Of a stretch of 64,000 nucleotides of DNA, positions 1 to 9,601 are shown in pieces. The number at the start of each line of letters is the position of its first letter. Position 1 is the first letter of the stretch. Below the pieces are notes generated by a model. It saw nothing but the letters and a program-made list of their open reading frames with translations, did not search any database and was not told the DNA's origin. The DNA is from Desulfosporosinus hippei DSM 8344 (lineage in GTDB: Bacteria > Bacillota > Desulfitobacteriia > Desulfitobacteriales > Desulfitobacteriaceae). The stretch is from contig NZ_FNCP01000017.1 of assembly GCF_900100785.1 (NCBI RefSeq), forward strand, positions 1-64,000. The letters are read 5' to 3'. Both the position numbers and the translations under genes were made by a program.

Positions 1-28
1 CTGAGCCAGGATCAAACTCTCCAAAAAA
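1..28 (-). rRNA. 16S rRNA, 5' end only (partial)
   Basis: The first 20 bases are the exact reverse complement of the near-universal bacterial 16S 5' primer site (AGAGTTTGATCCTGGCTCAG), so a 16S gene reads leftwards out of the window. The mature 5' end is placed about eight bases before AGAGTTTG by analogy with Bacillus; it could be off by a few bases. The rest of the rRNA operon is outside the window. Confidence 0.95.
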
Positions 29-288
29 AGTTATTTCAAACTTCTCATTAGAAGAAGATGATTGACTCATGATTTATTTTGAAACTCTTGCGAGTCTCTC
101 TCATTGGCTGTCCTTGTTGTTTAGTTTTCAAAGACCATGATTTTTGTTTCGACCCGTTTGGGCCGGATGTGCATCTTAGCATTCATAACTTTCGTTGTCA
201 ATAGCTAATTTGCATTATCTCTGGTTAACTAGTTTAAGCCTTCAACTTTCTTCCGGTTAACCACTGCGCATCTTTGTGGCGCTCAGTT
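29..288 (-). other. rRNA operon leader
   Basis: About 250 bases separate the rRNA promoter from 16S. On the minus strand the leader holds a boxA-like GGTCTTTGAAAACTA (+ coordinates 121-135), the type of sequence that recruits antitermination factors in Firmicutes rRNA leaders. No open reading frame is expected here. The boxA call rests on resemblance alone. Confidence 0.6.
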
Positions 289-317
289 ATAATACCATTT
301 TCATTCTTTACTGTCAA
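289..317 (-). promoter_or_regulatory. rRNA promoter
   Basis: On the minus strand: a perfect -35 TTGACA (312-317), a 17-base spacer and -10 TATTAT (289-294) preceded by TGG, an extended -10. An A/T-rich tract upstream (about 318-375) resembles an UP element. This is a textbook strong sigma-A promoter placed correctly for the 16S gene. Confidence 0.85.
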
Positions 318-405
318 CTGTTTTCAGGATAGTTTTTAGGATTAATTTTATTGATTTATTTTTGGTAATTATCCATAGTTATTACAGAAATGTCTCTCAT
401 GTTAA

Positions 406-678
406 CTATAGTTTCAAGGCATTATCAGTTGCCTGGAATTCAGATTTAAACCTATCATCATTGATGATTTGTTCAATCATCTCTTGCTTTTCCGCCTGTG
501 AGTATTCGTAAAAAATCGGATTCAGATCCCATTCCTTTTCTGCAGGATAATACCGTAGATTTGCTCTCACCGTTTTTTCTGTCTCATGATTTTTGAAAAC
601 CAATGTCAAGGCGTAATTATTAAAATTATATTCCCTATCAAATCCTGAACCATTCACAATAATATCTGAGATCTCCAT
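406..678 (-). CDS. hypothetical protein, 90 aa
   Basis: I do not recognise this family. The start is the ATG at 676-678 (MEISDI), because GAAGGAGGG lies nine to ten bases before it; a longer in-frame reading to 735 has no ribosome binding site. The protein is small, charged and soluble, with no signal peptide or membrane segment, alternating beta-like stretches at the N-terminus and a helical C-terminus. It lies between gyrA and the rRNA operon on the same strand, 110 bases after gyrA and upstream of the rRNA promoter. Confidence 0.7.
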   Translation of the reverse strand: MEISDIIVNGSGFDREYNFNNYALTLVFKNHETEKTVRANLRYYPAEKEWDLNPIFYEYSQAEKQEMIEQIINDDRFKSEFQATDNALKL

Positions 679-788
679 TTTTAAAATCCCTCCTTCTAAA
701 CTCACCTTGTTATTATGTTGCTTCATTTGCTTCACTATACAGGTTGAGTTAGAAAAGAGGGATTATATATTAGTTAAGGAAATCTCTA

Positions 789-3203
789 TTAAATTAACTT
801 AATTGTATAATCATTTAATAAAACAGGAATTAGTTGTAGTCCAGCTTTTGTCCTTGATTCTACTTTTACATCCTTTATCTCAACTTTAGTTACAATCCCG
901 CTAACCTGTATAACGTTTACTACATCATCATTCTTAACTTGCATTACACCAACAAGATAACCGGTAGCATTAGAATCTATCTTGCCGATGGCAATCCCTT
1001 TTCCCGCTCTGCCTTGAGGTTTGTATTCATCAAGGGCAGTCCGTTTTAAGAACCCTCGTTGCGTAACTGTTAATAAGTCTGATAAAGAATTACCTTCATT
1101 GCTGCCTATTAATGCATCTACAACCCAGTCTTCATTACCTAACGTCATTCCTTTAACACCACGTGATTTCCTGCCCATAGGATTTACTTCCATAACCGGG
1201 AATCGAATCACTTGACCTTTACGGGTGGCAAGTAATAATTCTCCTTGCCCGTCACTAAGGAATACTTTAACCACACTATCACTATTCTTCAGACCTATTG
1301 CTTCTGAGGTACGAGCATTAATAAAATCGCTTACCGGGCTTCTCATAACTTGTCCACTCTTTGTAACAAAAACAAAGAAGAGATCTTCTATGACATCTTT
1401 AACAGCAAGAGTTGAAATTACACTTTCTCCGGAAGGCAAGGAAAATAGATTAGTAAGGGGCCCCCCTTTATCTTTATTTTTCCCTTCAGGTACCGTTTTA
1501 GAGTTAATCGAGAAAAACTCTCCCGCTTGAGTGAAGAAAAAGAGTCTATCCTTATTGCTGCAAATTATCCTTTCCTGTAAGGTATCCCCATCCTTAAAGG
1601 AACAAATGAGAGCATTATCCTTCTTTTTTGATTGAACCAGAAGCCGTTTGATAAAGCCATTTGTTGTGAGAGCCACTTGGAATATACACTCAGGCTCTCC
1701 AAAGGAACTTAAATTGATCTCATTCCGCATTTCCTCAGGCAATATGGTAGTACGACGGTCATCGCCATGCTTATCCGCAATATCTTTAAGCTCTTTTTTA
1801 ATAATATCGTATACCTTATTAATATCCGCCAAGATACTTTCTAACTCGTTAATTAGCTTTAAAATATCGGCATGCTCTTTTTTTATACCGTCAAGTTCAA
1901 AGTTCGTTAAATGTTGGAGTTTCATATCTAAAATAGCTTGTGCTTGAATCTCTGATAATTCGAAACGGGTAATTAGGGAAGCCTTGGCAATTGAAGGGGT
2001 TTTACTGGAACGAATCGTGGCAATCACTTCATCAAGATTATTAATGGCTATAACTAAGCCTTCCAGAATATGAGCCTTTAAACGAGCCTTTTCCAAATCA
2101 AACTCTGTACGTTTAGTGACGACGATTTTTCGATGCTGGATAAAAGCTGCATTAATTTCCTTTAGCCCTAGAACCTTAGGGGTACCTTGGGCAGTAATAA
2201 CTAAGTTAATAATTCCGAAGGTATCTTCCAATTGGGTATGTTTATAAAGAAGACGTAAAATATTCAGCGGATCAGCTTCTTTTCGGCATTCAACAACGAG
2301 CCTAATTCCCTCGCGATCAGACTCATCTCTAACTTCACTAATCCCTTCAATTTTCCCTGAATCAGCCATGGTCTCAATCTTGGCAGCCAGGGTTGATTTA
2401 TTAACTTGATACGGGATTTCCGTAATTGCAATGATGCTTTTACCGTTTTTACCTTGTTCGATTAGGGCTTTTCCCCGCATCGTTACCTTACCGCGTCCTG
2501 TTTTATAAGCATTAATGATGCCTTCATTACCAATGATCAGCCCACCCGTGGGAAAGTCTGGGCCGCTCACCTTTTCCATAAGCTGCTCGACTGTAACCTG
2601 AGGCTGATCTATTTGAAGTATCACGCCTGCTATGACTTCGCGCAAATTATGAGGTGGTATATTGGACATCATTCCAACCGCAATTCCTGATCCACCATTA
2701 ACTAAAAGGTTAGGAAAAGGACTCGGCAGAACAACTGGCTCTTTGAGGCGTTGGTCATAGTTTTCTTTAAATAGTACGGTGTTTTTCTCAATATCTTGAG
2801 TCATCAGCTGGGATAAGTGAGTCATTCTCATTTCCGTGTAACGCATTGCAGCAGCATTGTCTCCGTCAATGGAACCAAAATTCCCCTGCCCATCTACCAT
2901 TGGGTACCGTGTAGCCCAAGGTTGTGCCATACGCACTGCTGATTCATAAATTGAGGAGTCTCCATGGGGGTGGTACTTCCCCATGCAGTCTCCCACTAAA
3001 CGAGCTGACTTACTATAGGGCTTATCAGTGTGCATTCCGATTTCGTCCATAGAAAACAAAATTCGGCGATGAACTGGTTTCAGCCCATCCCTAACATCAG
3101 GAACTGCCCGTTGTAAAATAACATGTTTAGAATAGCCTAAGAACGCCTCCGGTAAAACATCTTCCAGCGGCCGCTGGATGATGTTGTCTTCAGTTATACT
3201 CAT
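789..3203 (-). CDS. gyrA: DNA gyrase subunit A
   Basis: Cleavage/religation subunit of a type IIA topoisomerase, 804 aa. The active-site tyrosine sits in AAAMRYTE (Y122) and the quinolone-determining loop reads GDSSIYE with S83 and E87, the same numbering as E. coli GyrA. VDGQGNFGSIDGD is GyrA-like rather than ParC-like. The C-terminal pinwheel carries a degenerate GyrA box, QGRAGKG (about 730-736; consensus QRRGGKG). I chose the ATG at 3201-3203 because AGGGGGAG lies ten bases upstream; a TTG nine bases earlier is too close to it. It starts 24 bases after gyrB and is surely co-transcribed. A gyrase-like second topoisomerase or Topo IV role cannot be excluded. Confidence 0.92.
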   Translation of the reverse strand: MSITEDNIIQRPLEDVLPEAFLGYSKHVILQRAVPDVRDGLKPVHRRILFSMDEIGMHTDKPYSKSARLVGDCMGKYHPHGDSSIYESAVRMAQPWATRYPMVDGQGNFGSIDGDNAAAMRYTEMRMTHLSQLMTQDIEKNTVLFKENYDQRLKEPVVLPSPFPNLLVNGGSGIAVGMMSNIPPHNLREVIAGVILQIDQPQVTVEQLMEKVSGPDFPTGGLIIGNEGIINAYKTGRGKVTMRGKALIEQGKNGKSIIAITEIPYQVNKSTLAAKIETMADSGKIEGISEVRDESDREGIRLVVECRKEADPLNILRLLYKHTQLEDTFGIINLVITAQGTPKVLGLKEINAAFIQHRKIVVTKRTEFDLEKARLKAHILEGLVIAINNLDEVIATIRSSKTPSIAKASLITRFELSEIQAQAILDMKLQHLTNFELDGIKKEHADILKLINELESILADINKVYDIIKKELKDIADKHGDDRRTTILPEEMRNEINLSSFGEPECIFQVALTTNGFIKRLLVQSKKKDNALICSFKDGDTLQERIICSNKDRLFFFTQAGEFFSINSKTVPEGKNKDKGGPLTNLFSLPSGESVISTLAVKDVIEDLFFVFVTKSGQVMRSPVSDFINARTSEAIGLKNSDSVVKVFLSDGQGELLLATRKGQVIRFPVMEVNPMGRKSRGVKGMTLGNEDWVVDALIGSNEGNSLSDLLTVTQRGFLKRTALDEYKPQGRAGKGIAIGKIDSNATGYLVGVMQVKNDDVVNVIQVSGIVTKVEIKDVKVESRTKAGLQLIPVLLNDYTIKLI

Positions 3204-3227
3204 CGGGTACAAACTCCCCCTAATATT

Positions 3228-5141
3228 CTACATATCTTTGTCCGTAAAGATGATATTCTCCATCATAAACTCACGTCTTGGCTCAACTTGCTCACTCATT
3301 AGAATTCTGAGCTTTCGCTCAGCTTCAAGAGTATCATCTATTGTTACCTGAATCATCCGCCTATTAACCGGATTCAGGGTAGTTTCCCAAAGTTGTTCCG
3401 GATTCATCTCTCCAAGGCCTTTGTAGCGAGATATTTTTGCCGTTTTTCCTAATTCTTTAAGTTCTTTTCTTAGCTCTTGGTCGTCAAAAGCATAGCGAAT
3501 GATTTTACCCCTCTCCTTCTCAATTTTGTATAAAGGAGATTGAGCAATATAAACTCTTCCACTCAAAATCAGCGGTTTCATGTATCTATAGAAAAAAGTC
3601 AATAAGAGGCATCGAATATGAGCTCCGTCAATATCAGCATCAGTCATAATACAAACCCGGGCATAATTACCTTTTTCTATATCAAATTCCTTGCCGATTC
3701 CCGAACCAACGGCGGAAATGATACTTCTAATTTCTTCATTTTCTAAGACCTTATCAATCTTTGCGCGATAAGTGTTAATAACTTTCCCTCGCAAAGGAAG
3801 AATAGCTTGAAAACGTCGATCACGCCCCATTTTAGCCGAACCGCCGGCACTATCACCCTCTACAAGAAAAAGCTCATTGCGGGATTTGTCTTTTCCGCTA
3901 CAAGCTGCAAGTTTACCGCTCAAAGCCTTTATCTCAGCATCTCGAGCTTTCTTTTTTAATTCTTTAGCCTTCTTTGCAGCAAGCCTAATCAGGCAGGTTG
4001 TCAATGCTCTATTAATGACATCCTTCGCTATTGACGGGTTCTTTTCAAAAAATTGGGTAATCCCTTCATTCGTTAAGGATTGAACAACACCTTCAACTTC
4101 CATATTGGAAAGCTTTGTTTTAGTTTGGCCTTCAAATTGAGGATCTTTGATTTTTAGAGAGAGTACACAGGTTAAGCCATCTTTGAGGTCATCCCCGATG
4201 AGATTTTCCTCTTTTTTGAATATATTATTTTTTCTGCCATAGCTGTTGAAGGCTTTAGTTAAAGCTGTTCGGAACCCCGACTCATGAGTCCCCCCCTCAT
4301 CTGTAGGGATATTGTTGACATAAGAGTGCAGAGATTCTTCATCGCTTTGATTGTACTGAATGGCACATTCCAGAACTACTTCATCTTTTTCCCCTGTAAA
4401 ATAAATCGCTTTCTTATGGACTGGGGAAAAACCTGATTCACTGATTAAATGCTCTACAAAACCAATAATTCCGTTTTTTGACGAAAAAGTCTCCGACTTT
4501 AATTCCCCTCGATTATCCGTCAAATTAATTGTCAAATCACTATTTAGAAACGACAGTTCCATTAAACGACTTCGCAAGGTGTCATATTTAAAAACGGTGG
4601 TTTCTTTAAAGATTAGAGGATCGGGTTTGAAGGTAACAGTTGTTCCGGTGCCTTTAATGCTTTTCTTGATAATCGCTAGATCGGACTTAAGCTGCCCTCC
4701 ATCCGTGTATTCTACACGATATAATTTGCCGTTCCGCTTAATATCAACGGTCAAGTAAACGCACAAGGCATTGACTACGCTTGCACCAACACCATGCAGT
4801 CCACCCGAAGTTTTATAAGTCTCTCCACTAAATTTTCCTCCGGCGTGCAAGGTCTCAAAGGCCAAGCGCACGGCGGGAACTTTTTTGGAAGGGTGTATAT
4901 CAATCGGAATTCCGCGTCCATTGTCATCAATAGTCATCGAACCATCTTTATTAATAGTCACTGAGATATGATCACAAAATCCGGCTCCTGCCTCATCAAT
5001 AGCATTATCAATAATTTCATAGGCTAAATGATGGAGCCCTCTGCTTCCGGTTGAGCCGATATACATGCCAGGACGTTTGCGTACTGCTTCCAGTCCTTCT
5101 AAGACCTGAATAGAATCTGCGTTATATTGCTTCGCTGACAA
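3228..5141 (-). CDS. gyrB: DNA gyrase subunit B
   Basis: ATPase subunit of the type IIA topoisomerase, 637 aa, a normal length for Gram-positive GyrB. The GHKL ATPase shows EIIDNAIDEA (Mg-binding Asn), DNGRGIPID and GGLHGVGASVVNAL; the TOPRIM domain shows EGDSAGGSAK and DADIDGAH, the metal-binding acidic cluster. The start is TTG at 5139-5141, preceded by TAGGAG about ten bases upstream. It is the first gene of a gyrB-gyrA pair. Upstream lies an HPP gene rather than the dnaA-dnaN-recF set usual for Firmicutes, so this may not be the origin-proximal gyrase locus, or the locus is rearranged. Confidence 0.93.
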   Translation of the reverse strand: MSAKQYNADSIQVLEGLEAVRKRPGMYIGSTGSRGLHHLAYEIIDNAIDEAGAGFCDHISVTINKDGSMTIDDNGRGIPIDIHPSKKVPAVRLAFETLHAGGKFSGETYKTSGGLHGVGASVVNALCVYLTVDIKRNGKLYRVEYTDGGQLKSDLAIIKKSIKGTGTTVTFKPDPLIFKETTVFKYDTLRSRLMELSFLNSDLTINLTDNRGELKSETFSSKNGIIGFVEHLISESGFSPVHKKAIYFTGEKDEVVLECAIQYNQSDEESLHSYVNNIPTDEGGTHESGFRTALTKAFNSYGRKNNIFKKEENLIGDDLKDGLTCVLSLKIKDPQFEGQTKTKLSNMEVEGVVQSLTNEGITQFFEKNPSIAKDVINRALTTCLIRLAAKKAKELKKKARDAEIKALSGKLAACSGKDKSRNELFLVEGDSAGGSAKMGRDRRFQAILPLRGKVINTYRAKIDKVLENEEIRSIISAVGSGIGKEFDIEKGNYARVCIMTDADIDGAHIRCLLLTFFYRYMKPLILSGRVYIAQSPLYKIEKERGKIIRYAFDDQELRKELKELGKTAKISRYKGLGEMNPEQLWETTLNPVNRRMIQVTIDDTLEAERKLRILMSEQVEPRREFMMENIIFTDKDM

Positions 5142-5261
5142 GAACAGTTCACTCCTAACACTTTATAACAATAAAATAGACAATACGTACGATATCATCA
5201 AGTTAACCGTTTTGTCCAGACATCTTGTCTTATTAATAACAAAAGAAGTTACAAGAAGCAG

Positions 5262-5308
5262 AGTTTTAGCGGTTTTAATGTGAAAATAACCAAAATACCG
5301 CTAAAACT
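5262..5308. repeat. 12-bp inverted repeat between HPP gene and gyrB
   Basis: AGTTTTAGCGGT (5262-5273) and ACCGCTAAAACT (5297-5308) are perfect complements around a 23-base A/T-rich loop. The hairpin lies after the HPP stop codon and before gyrB, both minus-strand. No T-tract follows on either strand, so it is at best a weak terminator or an attenuator of gyrBA. Confidence 0.55.
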
Positions 5309-5351
5309 AGCACTACCAATAACTAATTCTACCTCATTCTTCCGTCTTAGT

Positions 5352-5951
5352 TTAGTACCAATACTTAGGGTAACGTCTCTTAGGCGACAAGTTATTGACA
5401 AGAACTCCGATTATCACAAGGATTATCGCTCCCACCATAATTGGGGTGAAGATATAGATCGGTTCTGCCTGACTCAAAACCGCAAATAAAGCGGTAGCCC
5501 CACCGGGAGGATGAGTTGTCTTAGTGAGAAGCATAACAACTAACGCCAGAGCAGTTCCCAAGGCGGGAGACCACCAAGTTAACCCAAACATCATGACAGT
5601 CGCTACTCCCACCGCCGCAGACAATGTATGTCCCAAAACAACATTACGGGGTTGAGACAAAGGAGCATCCGGAACACCGTATATAAGAACTGCTGAAGCA
5701 CCAAAGGATGCTACAACGGGAAGTTCTAATGTGTTAGCAAATAGAGTAATGGATATTATCCCCAGAAAAGAGCCCAACCATGTCAGAATTGATTCCAACA
5801 GCGAAGGATAAGGAAGTGGCGGCCCCTTCTTTTCACCTTTCATTTTGGAAAGATAGTTTATCTGTAAAAATTGAATTATCCTTAAAAAGGATTTCAAATA
5901 TTCCTTATTTAAGGAATTTAAGGCGGCTTCCGTTTTTCTTAATTCCTGCAT
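5352..5951 (-). CDS. HPP family integral membrane protein
   Basis: HPP-domain protein, 199 aa. The family signature is visible as THPPGGATAL. The first 50 residues are polar and charged (KMKGEKKGPPLP), followed by about four hydrophobic segments: LTWLGSFLGIISITLF, VVASFGASAVLIYG, GLTWWSPALGTALALVVML and PIMVGAIILVIIGVLV. Some HPP proteins have been linked to nitrite transport in chloroplasts and cyanobacteria, but the substrate here is unknown. The start ATG follows GGGAG by ten bases; a later Met (MKGEKK) is possible. It stands alone between gyrB and the ferredoxin/FadH-like operon. Confidence 0.85.
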   Translation of the reverse strand: MQELRKTEAALNSLNKEYLKSFLRIIQFLQINYLSKMKGEKKGPPLPYPSLLESILTWLGSFLGIISITLFANTLELPVVASFGASAVLIYGVPDAPLSQPRNVVLGHTLSAAVGVATVMMFGLTWWSPALGTALALVVMLLTKTTHPPGGATALFAVLSQAEPIYIFTPIMVGAIILVIIGVLVNNLSPKRRYPKYWY

Positions 5952-6118
5952 TCACAACTCACTCCCAGCCTAATTGATACCTTATTATAGCCGGATCTTC
6001 ATTAGGAAGCTGTGAAAAGGGTCACACTTATTAGTAAATATACCAATAATCTACTTTACATTCTCGAAAAGATTAGTCTATAATTTTCAAGAACGCATGC
6101 AGAATAGTTGACGGGGGT

Positions 6119-6171
6119 AAAAATCGCAAACAAGCGACCCCCACCTAAACTGTGAGAGAGGTCGCTTGTTT
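6119..6171 (-). terminator. terminator after the ferredoxin-domain gene
   Basis: Perfect 12-bp arms AAACAAGCGACC (6128-6139) and GGTCGCTTGTTT (6160-6171), with a short T-run (A5 at 6119-6123 on the + strand) just after the hairpin on the minus strand. It lies 55 bases beyond the stop codon at 6226. Confidence 0.7.
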
Positions 6172-6225
6172 ATTGCAGAAACCAATCAATAATAAGGACT
6201 GGTTTTTTCTCATCCTCTTGCCCGA

Positions 6226-7332
6226 TTATCTCCCTTTCTCAGCAGCCATTCTTCTAAACTTTTCCTTAATGTTCTCCGGAGGTATAGCTATTTCTGATCG
6301 TCGAGACATGACTAAGGATTCGCTTGGGCAAGCTTGTGAACACACTCCACAGCCAATACAAACTTCATGGTTTATGATAGGGATAACTGTACCATCTTCT
6401 TGATTGGTCATAGTAATGGCATGAATATGACACTTTTCCTCGCAAATACCGCAGCCAACACAGCCTTCCGATTCTAGCGAAGGAATGAAATTACTGGGAT
6501 GAGTGGCAAAGACTTGCTGTTCATTGATACCGCGCAAAACTTTACAACAACAACCACAGCAATTACAAATATAGGTTGGTTTGTTCATGACGTTATCGCA
6601 TAGATGGACTAACCCCAGTTCCTGGGTTTGTTTAAGTACATTCAATAAGTCTTCGACGGTTGCCGGCTTGCCTAGCCCTTTGCGGACTATCCATTCAGCT
6701 GCCCCACCCAGAGAGATACAGACCTCCGTCGGAGCATCACAGGCTGTACCTAAATGCGAGGCCTCATGACGACATGCACAGGTGGTAATCGCACCTCCGC
6801 CCGATTGCCGGATGACTTCCGTCGCCTTCTCATAGTCCAACACTTCAGTTTCTACCGCTAAAGGAATAACATTTTCATAGATAAGAGTCCGCATTACTTT
6901 AGTATCCATACCGGCAATTTCTTTCATTACACCTGGGCTGTGAAAATACGTTTCAAATAGCTCGGCCAACTCTTTTAAATCAAGCTGACTTCCAGTTCGC
7001 ATAAAGGTATATTCAAAGAATCCGACTAACATGGGTGTTAACATATAATAGAAGGTATCTTTGCGCGGTATATCCAGCACTAAGCCTTTGTCTGACATTC
7101 CGTCTAATATAATTTTCAATTCTGTTTCTTCAATGTCAGTTAGATCTGAAATCTTTTTTAAAGGCATAGGAATTGAAGAGAATTTGCTGCCTACTAAAGC
7201 TTCATTATCTGTATAAAGTCGATGAAGAATCGCCATCAGATGTTCGTTAATGGGCGCTCCTTCCGGGGTTTTGCTTAGGCGCTCAGCCAGCGCGTTATAA
7301 ATCTCTTCTTTAGAATTAATAATATGACCCAT
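6226..7332 (-). CDS. winged-helix / 4Fe-4S ferredoxin-domain protein
   Basis: Electron-transfer protein, 368 aa. Residues 1-110 look like a helical, winged-helix-type domain. A cysteine-rich stretch follows (CACRHE near 187 and CNCCGCCC near 256-263), then two ferredoxin motifs, CVGCGICEEKC (about 291) and CIGCGVCSQAC (about 325), for two [4Fe-4S] clusters. It begins 116 bases after the FadH-like gene, behind GAGGAGGG, and probably supplies or accepts electrons for that enzyme. The combination of an HTH-like N-terminus with ferredoxin clusters is known from anaerobic Firmicutes, but I do not know a characterised member. Confidence 0.8.
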   Translation of the reverse strand: MGHIINSKEEIYNALAERLSKTPEGAPINEHLMAILHRLYTDNEALVGSKFSSIPMPLKKISDLTDIEETELKIILDGMSDKGLVLDIPRKDTFYYMLTPMLVGFFEYTFMRTGSQLDLKELAELFETYFHSPGVMKEIAGMDTKVMRTLIYENVIPLAVETEVLDYEKATEVIRQSGGGAITTCACRHEASHLGTACDAPTEVCISLGGAAEWIVRKGLGKPATVEDLLNVLKQTQELGLVHLCDNVMNKPTYICNCCGCCCKVLRGINEQQVFATHPSNFIPSLESEGCVGCGICEEKCHIHAITMTNQEDGTVIPIINHEVCIGCGVCSQACPSESLVMSRRSEIAIPPENIKEKFRRMAAEKGR

Positions 7333-7448
7333 GCTGATTTACCCTCCTCTTGCGAGATTCGAAGCCAGACGCACGAAAATAACAACGCCACTTGAACTTC
7401 CCCAACCTTACGTCTTTCGCACCTCTAACTTCGCCCTTCATGCCTTGA

Positions 7449-9461
7449 TTATTTAATCCCCTCTGCATAGCCCTCATGAATGGCATCGAGAACCTTGCGC
7501 GGCTTTGCAGCATCTCCAATAATACTAATTTTCTCTAACTTATCTTGTAAGGCGTTAAAGAGTTCATTTTCTGAACGGGAACCTATAGCTAATACAACAG
7601 TATCTGCAGGAATAACCTTTTGCGTATTGTCATTGGCACACTCTACTAAAACTCCATCCGGACGAATTTCCAGCACCGTGTGTTTATCCAAGCAGTTTAC
7701 TTGATGGCGCTTCAAATCAGCCAACATAGACCAACGGGTGCTGGCACCAATATCTCTCCCAATTCCTTTAGCCATCTCTAAAACAGTAATCTTTTTCGTT
7801 CCTCGTGTCAACAAGTGATGAAGCTCTTGATCTGTTTCAGCATGTCGAGCCATCAGAAAACGTAAGGTATCGCTATTTAAGGTGCCAGCTTTCGCTAAAA
7901 GCAAAGCCGTGTCCACTCCAACAGCCCCACCCCCGACAATAACTACATTACGTCCTGCCTTTTTACGACCTAATAATACATCCCAGGCCTGCAGTACCTT
8001 TACACCTGCTGCAATTTTTATAGATGGGGTGACGGGGCGGGCTCCGGTGGCAATAACTACCCGCTCAAACTCGACATTCTGGACTGCGGACAATATCTTC
8101 TCCGATGTAGCCTTTATATTATATTGAATTGTTACCCCAAGCTCCTTACAGGCGTTAATCAAGTAATTTCTAAAGTATAGGAAGTCTTGTCGTTCCGGAG
8201 GAGCTGCAGCTAAGGCCAATTGTCCTCCGGCCTCCCCACTCTCTTCCCAAATTGTTACCTTATGACCACGAAGTGAAGCGACTCTCGCAAACTCCATTCC
8301 TGCACAGCCGGCTCCAACCACAAGGATTTGCTGTCTGTCAACAGATTGACCGATAGGCCCAAGTTCAAACTCTCTTCCAGCCTCAGCATTTACCAAACAG
8401 CTGACCGGCTTAAGGCGGAAAACATTGTCTAAGCAGCCTTGATTACATCCTATACAAGGACGAATTCTATCTGATTGTCCACTCATCCCTTTATTGGGCA
8501 AGTCGGGATCAGCTAACAGTGGTCTTGCCATACCGACAAAATCTGCCAAGCCCTCTTCTAAAATACTCTCTGCTAGTTCAGGAGTATTTATTCGATTACA
8601 GGCAATAACCGGAATAGAGACAGCCTGTTTAATACCATACGCAAGGTAAGCGTAAGTTCCTGGAGGTACATTCATGGTAAGCTGCGGTACTTGGGTTTCA
8701 TGCCATCCTCCAGTTACATTAAGGGCATTAACCCCGGCCTTCTCTAAAGCTTGACAGAAGGCTCTAGATTCTGTGTTGGTGTTGCTGCCTGGCACAAAAT
8801 CATTGCCGGCTACGCGTACAATCATAGGATAGTCCGGCCCGACGGCTTTGCGAACCGCCTCTACCACTTCAAGTCCAAAGGTCATCCGAGCCTCAAGGTC
8901 TCCGCCATAGCGATCTTTTCTTTGATTGGTTACCGGCGAAAGAAACTGGGATATAAGATACCCGGCACTGGCTATGATTTCCACCCCATCAAAATCGGAT
9001 TCTTTCGCAATTTTTGCCGCTTTGACAAAGGAAGCAATTATTTCCTGAATTTTTTCTTCTGTAAGTTCTTCCGGGGTTTGCCCAGTCAATTTGGAAGCAA
9101 TTGGCGAAGGAGCTACTGAAGGTTTACCAGTGAGAGCGGGATGGGCATACCTTCCAGCTTGATAAAGCTGGGGCACTATCTTTGCCCCCTCAGCGTGGAC
9201 TGCCTTAACTAATTGACGTAAGCCCGGAATATATCCTTCATCATCAAGTTGCGTCATTCCAAAGGCATTTCCAATTCGATCTATTCCACACCCACCAATA
9301 ATAATTAGGCCTACTCCACCTTTAGCACGTGCACGATAAAACTCAATTAGTTGATCATTAACCTCTCCCATAGGACTGTAACCTAAATGCATTGGGGTCA
9401 TAACCAAGTGATTGCGCAGCTCAAGTTTTCCAATTTGAGATGGCGAAAATAAAATTGACAT
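7449..9461 (-). CDS. fadH: FadH-like 2,4-dienoyl-CoA reductase (old yellow enzyme family)
   Basis: Flavin/Fe-S oxidoreductase, 670 aa. An N-terminal FMN TIM barrel (1-330) is followed by a [4Fe-4S] motif CIGCNQGC (336-343) with a fourth cysteine, then FAD and NAD(P)-binding Rossmann domains (VVGAGCAGMEFARVA; VIVGGGAVGVDTALLLA). Landmarks match E. coli FadH closely: AGYLISQFL with the catalytic Tyr, GGWHE with the catalytic His, and NRINTPE. FadH reduces 2,4-dienoyl-CoA esters; related anaerobic enzymes act on other unsaturated acids, so the true substrate is open. Start: ATG at 9459-9461 behind GAGGAGGG. It is downstream of a MarR gene on the same strand and upstream of the ferredoxin protein. 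Confidence 0.88.
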   Translation of the reverse strand: MSILFSPSQIGKLELRNHLVMTPMHLGYSPMGEVNDQLIEFYRARAKGGVGLIIIGGCGIDRIGNAFGMTQLDDEGYIPGLRQLVKAVHAEGAKIVPQLYQAGRYAHPALTGKPSVAPSPIASKLTGQTPEELTEEKIQEIIASFVKAAKIAKESDFDGVEIIASAGYLISQFLSPVTNQRKDRYGGDLEARMTFGLEVVEAVRKAVGPDYPMIVRVAGNDFVPGSNTNTESRAFCQALEKAGVNALNVTGGWHETQVPQLTMNVPPGTYAYLAYGIKQAVSIPVIACNRINTPELAESILEEGLADFVGMARPLLADPDLPNKGMSGQSDRIRPCIGCNQGCLDNVFRLKPVSCLVNAEAGREFELGPIGQSVDRQQILVVGAGCAGMEFARVASLRGHKVTIWEESGEAGGQLALAAAPPERQDFLYFRNYLINACKELGVTIQYNIKATSEKILSAVQNVEFERVVIATGARPVTPSIKIAAGVKVLQAWDVLLGRKKAGRNVVIVGGGAVGVDTALLLAKAGTLNSDTLRFLMARHAETDQELHHLLTRGTKKITVLEMAKGIGRDIGASTRWSMLADLKRHQVNCLDKHTVLEIRPDGVLVECANDNTQKVIPADTVVLAIGSRSENELFNALQDKLEKISIIGDAAKPRKVLDAIHEGYAEGIK

Positions 9462-9525
9462 CAATAGCCCTCCTCTTAATATTTTTTCTTAGCTACCGGA
9501 CACGATATATCTCAGGTGATAAGGT

Positions 9526-9537
9526 TTGAATATTCAA
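9526..9537. promoter_or_regulatory. 12-bp palindrome upstream of the FadH-like gene
   Basis: TTGAATATTCAA is a perfect palindrome 65 bases before the start codon, between marR and the reductase gene. It is a plausible operator for the adjacent MarR protein, but a palindrome of this length in A/T-rich DNA can occur by chance. Confidence 0.35.
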
Positions 9538-9601
9538 TCTTTTCTAAGGAAATAAAATATCATTCCCCCTTCAACAAATACAAAAATTTTAAAATTGATG
9601 A

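Noticed and set aside
1021-1947. Three + strand frames of 64-101 codons inside gyrA
   Set aside because: They lie antisense to a well-conserved gene, have no ribosome binding sites and show no recognisable protein sequence.
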